Source of the DNA: Puniceicoccales bacterium
GTDB lineage: Bacteria; Verrucomicrobiota; Verrucomicrobiia; Opitutales; UBA953
Length of the DNA stretch: 5,897 bases
Assembly: GCA_031284845.1 (NCBI GenBank)
Contig: JAITXH010000066.1
Span: forward strand, 1 to 5,897
Reading direction: 5' to 3'
The notes under the pieces were generated by a model. That model was given only the letters and a program-made list of their open reading frames with translations, was not told where the DNA came from and did no database searches. The position numbers and the translations under genes are program-made. Positions 5,230 to 5,897 of the stretch are shown here, in pieces; the stretch's first letter is position 1, and every line of letters starts with the position of its first letter.

Positions 5230-5260
5230 GCACCCACCCAATCCGGGGCGAGGACGGGAA
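5220..5260. repeat. 8-bp inverted repeat, possible operator or hairpin
   Basis: TTCCCGTC (5220-5227) and GACGGGAA (5253-5260) are perfect reverse complements 25 bp apart. GACGGG occurs again at 5275-5280. Its position over the putative gatC -35 box and upstream of the dgoD-like gene would suit a regulator site, but an 8-bp match can also arise by chance. Confidence 0.3.
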
Positions 5261-5312
5261 TGTCTGCGCTCCTAGACGGGTCGTTGGCCTTGCAAAGCTA
5301 GATTTCAGCGCA

Positions 5313-5341
5313 TTGTACCATTTTATTTCCGGCTGCATTAT
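5313..5341 (+). promoter_or_regulatory. Weak candidate promoter for the dgoD-like gene
   Basis: TTGTAC (5313-5318) and CATTAT (5336-5341) are 17 bases apart. The -10 box matches four and the -35 box three of six consensus positions. It would give a leader of about 165 bases. Other AT-rich boxes nearer the gene (TTGGTT at 5369, TATATC at 5386) have wrong spacing. Confidence 0.22.
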
Positions 5342-5514
5342 AGCCAGATCATCTCGCCCATATCGTTATTGGTTTCTCCTGACATTATATCTTTGAATGA
5401 GAAGTGTTATGAATTTCGGGAATGTCGTTCGTCGGACGGAAAATCTCGACGCGGATGGCAATCAGGCCATTTATGGAGCGGTTCTTCACTCGTGGACGCG
5501 ACTCACCTCTTCAC

Positions 5515-5897
5515 ATGAAAATCACAAAACTCGAATTGTTCAAAATCCCGCCGCGCTGGCTCTTCCTCAAGGTCTCCACAGACGAGGGTGTCACCGGCTG
5601 GGGTGAGCCTGTCGTAGAAGGCCGTGCTGACACCGTGGAAGCTGCTGTCAAGGAGCTTTCCCCCTATGTCATCGGGCGCGATCCGACTGAAATCGAAGAC
5701 ATTTGGCAAGTGCTCTACCGCGCCGGATTTTACCGCGGTGGCCCCATTCTCAACAGTGCCATCTCCGGCATAGACGAAGCCCTCTGGGATATCTTCGGCA
5801 AAATCACCAACCTGCCCGTCTATAAACTGCTCGGCGGGGCCGTGCGCAAAAAGATCCCCGTCTATCAGTGGATCGGCGGCGACCGCCCCTCGGATGT
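5515..5897 (+). CDS. dgoD: D-galactonate dehydratase-like enolase-superfamily enzyme (partial, runs off right edge)
   Basis: 127 complete codons, the N-terminal third of a protein that is about 380 residues in DgoD. DgoD removes water from D-galactonate to give 2-dehydro-3-deoxy-D-galactonate in the cytoplasm, the first step of the DeLey-Doudoroff-type route. The N-terminal capping domain of the mandelate-racemase group is complete or nearly so. It begins [20 protein letters not shown], has [20 protein letters not shown] (26-45), then [20 protein letters not shown] (67-86) with the following DEALWDI, LLGG at 105-108 and WIGGDRP (119-125). These blocks strongly resemble what I recall of E. coli DgoD. 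The metal ligands and catalytic His residues lie beyond the edge, so the substrate is not proven; a related sugar-acid dehydratase is possible. The ATG at 5515 fits the family start and has no Shine-Dalgarno sequence. It is divergent from gatC. Confidence 0.9.
   Translation, partial: MKITKLELFKIPPRWLFLKVSTDEGVTGWGEPVVEGRADTVEAAVKELSPYVIGRDPTEIEDIWQVLYRAGFYRGGPILNSAISGIDEALWDIFGKITNLPVYKLLGGAVRKKIPVYQWIGGDRPSD

Larger units (their letters stand above)
5112..5514. other. Divergent intergenic region between gatC and the dgoD-like gene
   Basis: About 400 bp that must hold the promoters for both directions. I see no convincing coding frame: a 69-codon frame from 5397 starts here but overlaps the dgoD-like gene out of frame and lacks any family likeness. 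Candidate promoter boxes and an inverted repeat at 5220-5260 are listed separately. A short hairpin ATGGC-AATCAG-GCCAT at 5455-5470 lies 44 bases before the dgoD-like start and could be in its leader RNA. No riboswitch or tRNA was recognised. Confidence 0.6.

Noticed and set aside
5397..5606. 69-codon plus-strand frame upstream of and overlapping the dgoD-like start
   Set aside because: It overlaps the dgoD-like gene out of frame by 92 bases and has no recognisable features or ribosome binding site.
1..5897. CRISPR array, insertion sequence, prophage or defence system
   Set aside because: I looked for regularly spaced direct repeats, transposase motifs and phage or nuclease genes and found none; the only repeat structure is the palindromic element.

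Overview
The window reads as an ordinary bacterial chromosome segment of moderately high G+C, with a markedly AT-rich gap at about 105-300. It holds seven protein genes, two of them cut by the window edges, one tRNA gene and one elaborate inverted-repeat element. Six protein genes and the tRNA lie on the minus strand; only the last gene, at the right edge, is on the plus strand. The use of GatCAB-type tRNA amidation, a DgoD-like sugar-acid dehydratase and start sites without Shine-Dalgarno sequences would fit a Verrucomicrobiota (Opitutales-like) bacterium. That placement is a guess from gene content, not a demonstrated assignment.

Layout, left to right. 1-104 (minus): the first 34 codons of an unidentified exported protein with a clear signal peptide. 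105-429: a gene-free, AT-rich stretch with two adjacent hairpins. 430-656: a 227-bp nested near-palindrome, repeat-like and unusual, with 23-nt perfect arms, two inner hairpins with compensatory differences and several C4/G4 mini-hairpins. 762-1205 (minus): a small exported protein with an antibiotic-biosynthesis-monooxygenase (ABM) fold and a Tat-like KR signal. 1286-1323: a strong intrinsic terminator. 1335-1411 (minus): a Met-CAT tRNA with initiator hallmarks but several departures from the bacterial consensus. 1477-2547 and 2569-3210 (minus): a PiT phosphate permease and its DUF47/PhoU-like partner. 3286-4758 and 4809-5111 (minus): gatA and gatC. 5112-5514: a roughly 400-bp divergent intergenic region. 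5515-5897 (plus): the N-terminal third of a D-galactonate dehydratase-like enolase-superfamily enzyme.

How the genes fit together. gatC and gatA encode two of the three subunits of the amidotransferase that makes Gln-tRNA(Gln) and/or Asn-tRNA(Asn); gatB is not in the window. Downstream on the same strand come the DUF47 protein and the permease, 21 bp apart, the usual two-gene phosphate-uptake unit, and then the tRNA. The series gatC-gatA-DUF47-pit-tRNA could be read as one long transcript ending at the 1286-1323 terminator, although the tRNA may have its own promoter. The dgoD-like gene is divergent and probably belongs to a sugar-acid catabolic cluster beyond the right edge.

The most notable items are the 430-656 palindromic element, the atypical initiator tRNA, and the absence of a recognisable Shine-Dalgarno sequence before all seven chosen starts. 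I found no CRISPR array, transposase, phage gene or defence system here.
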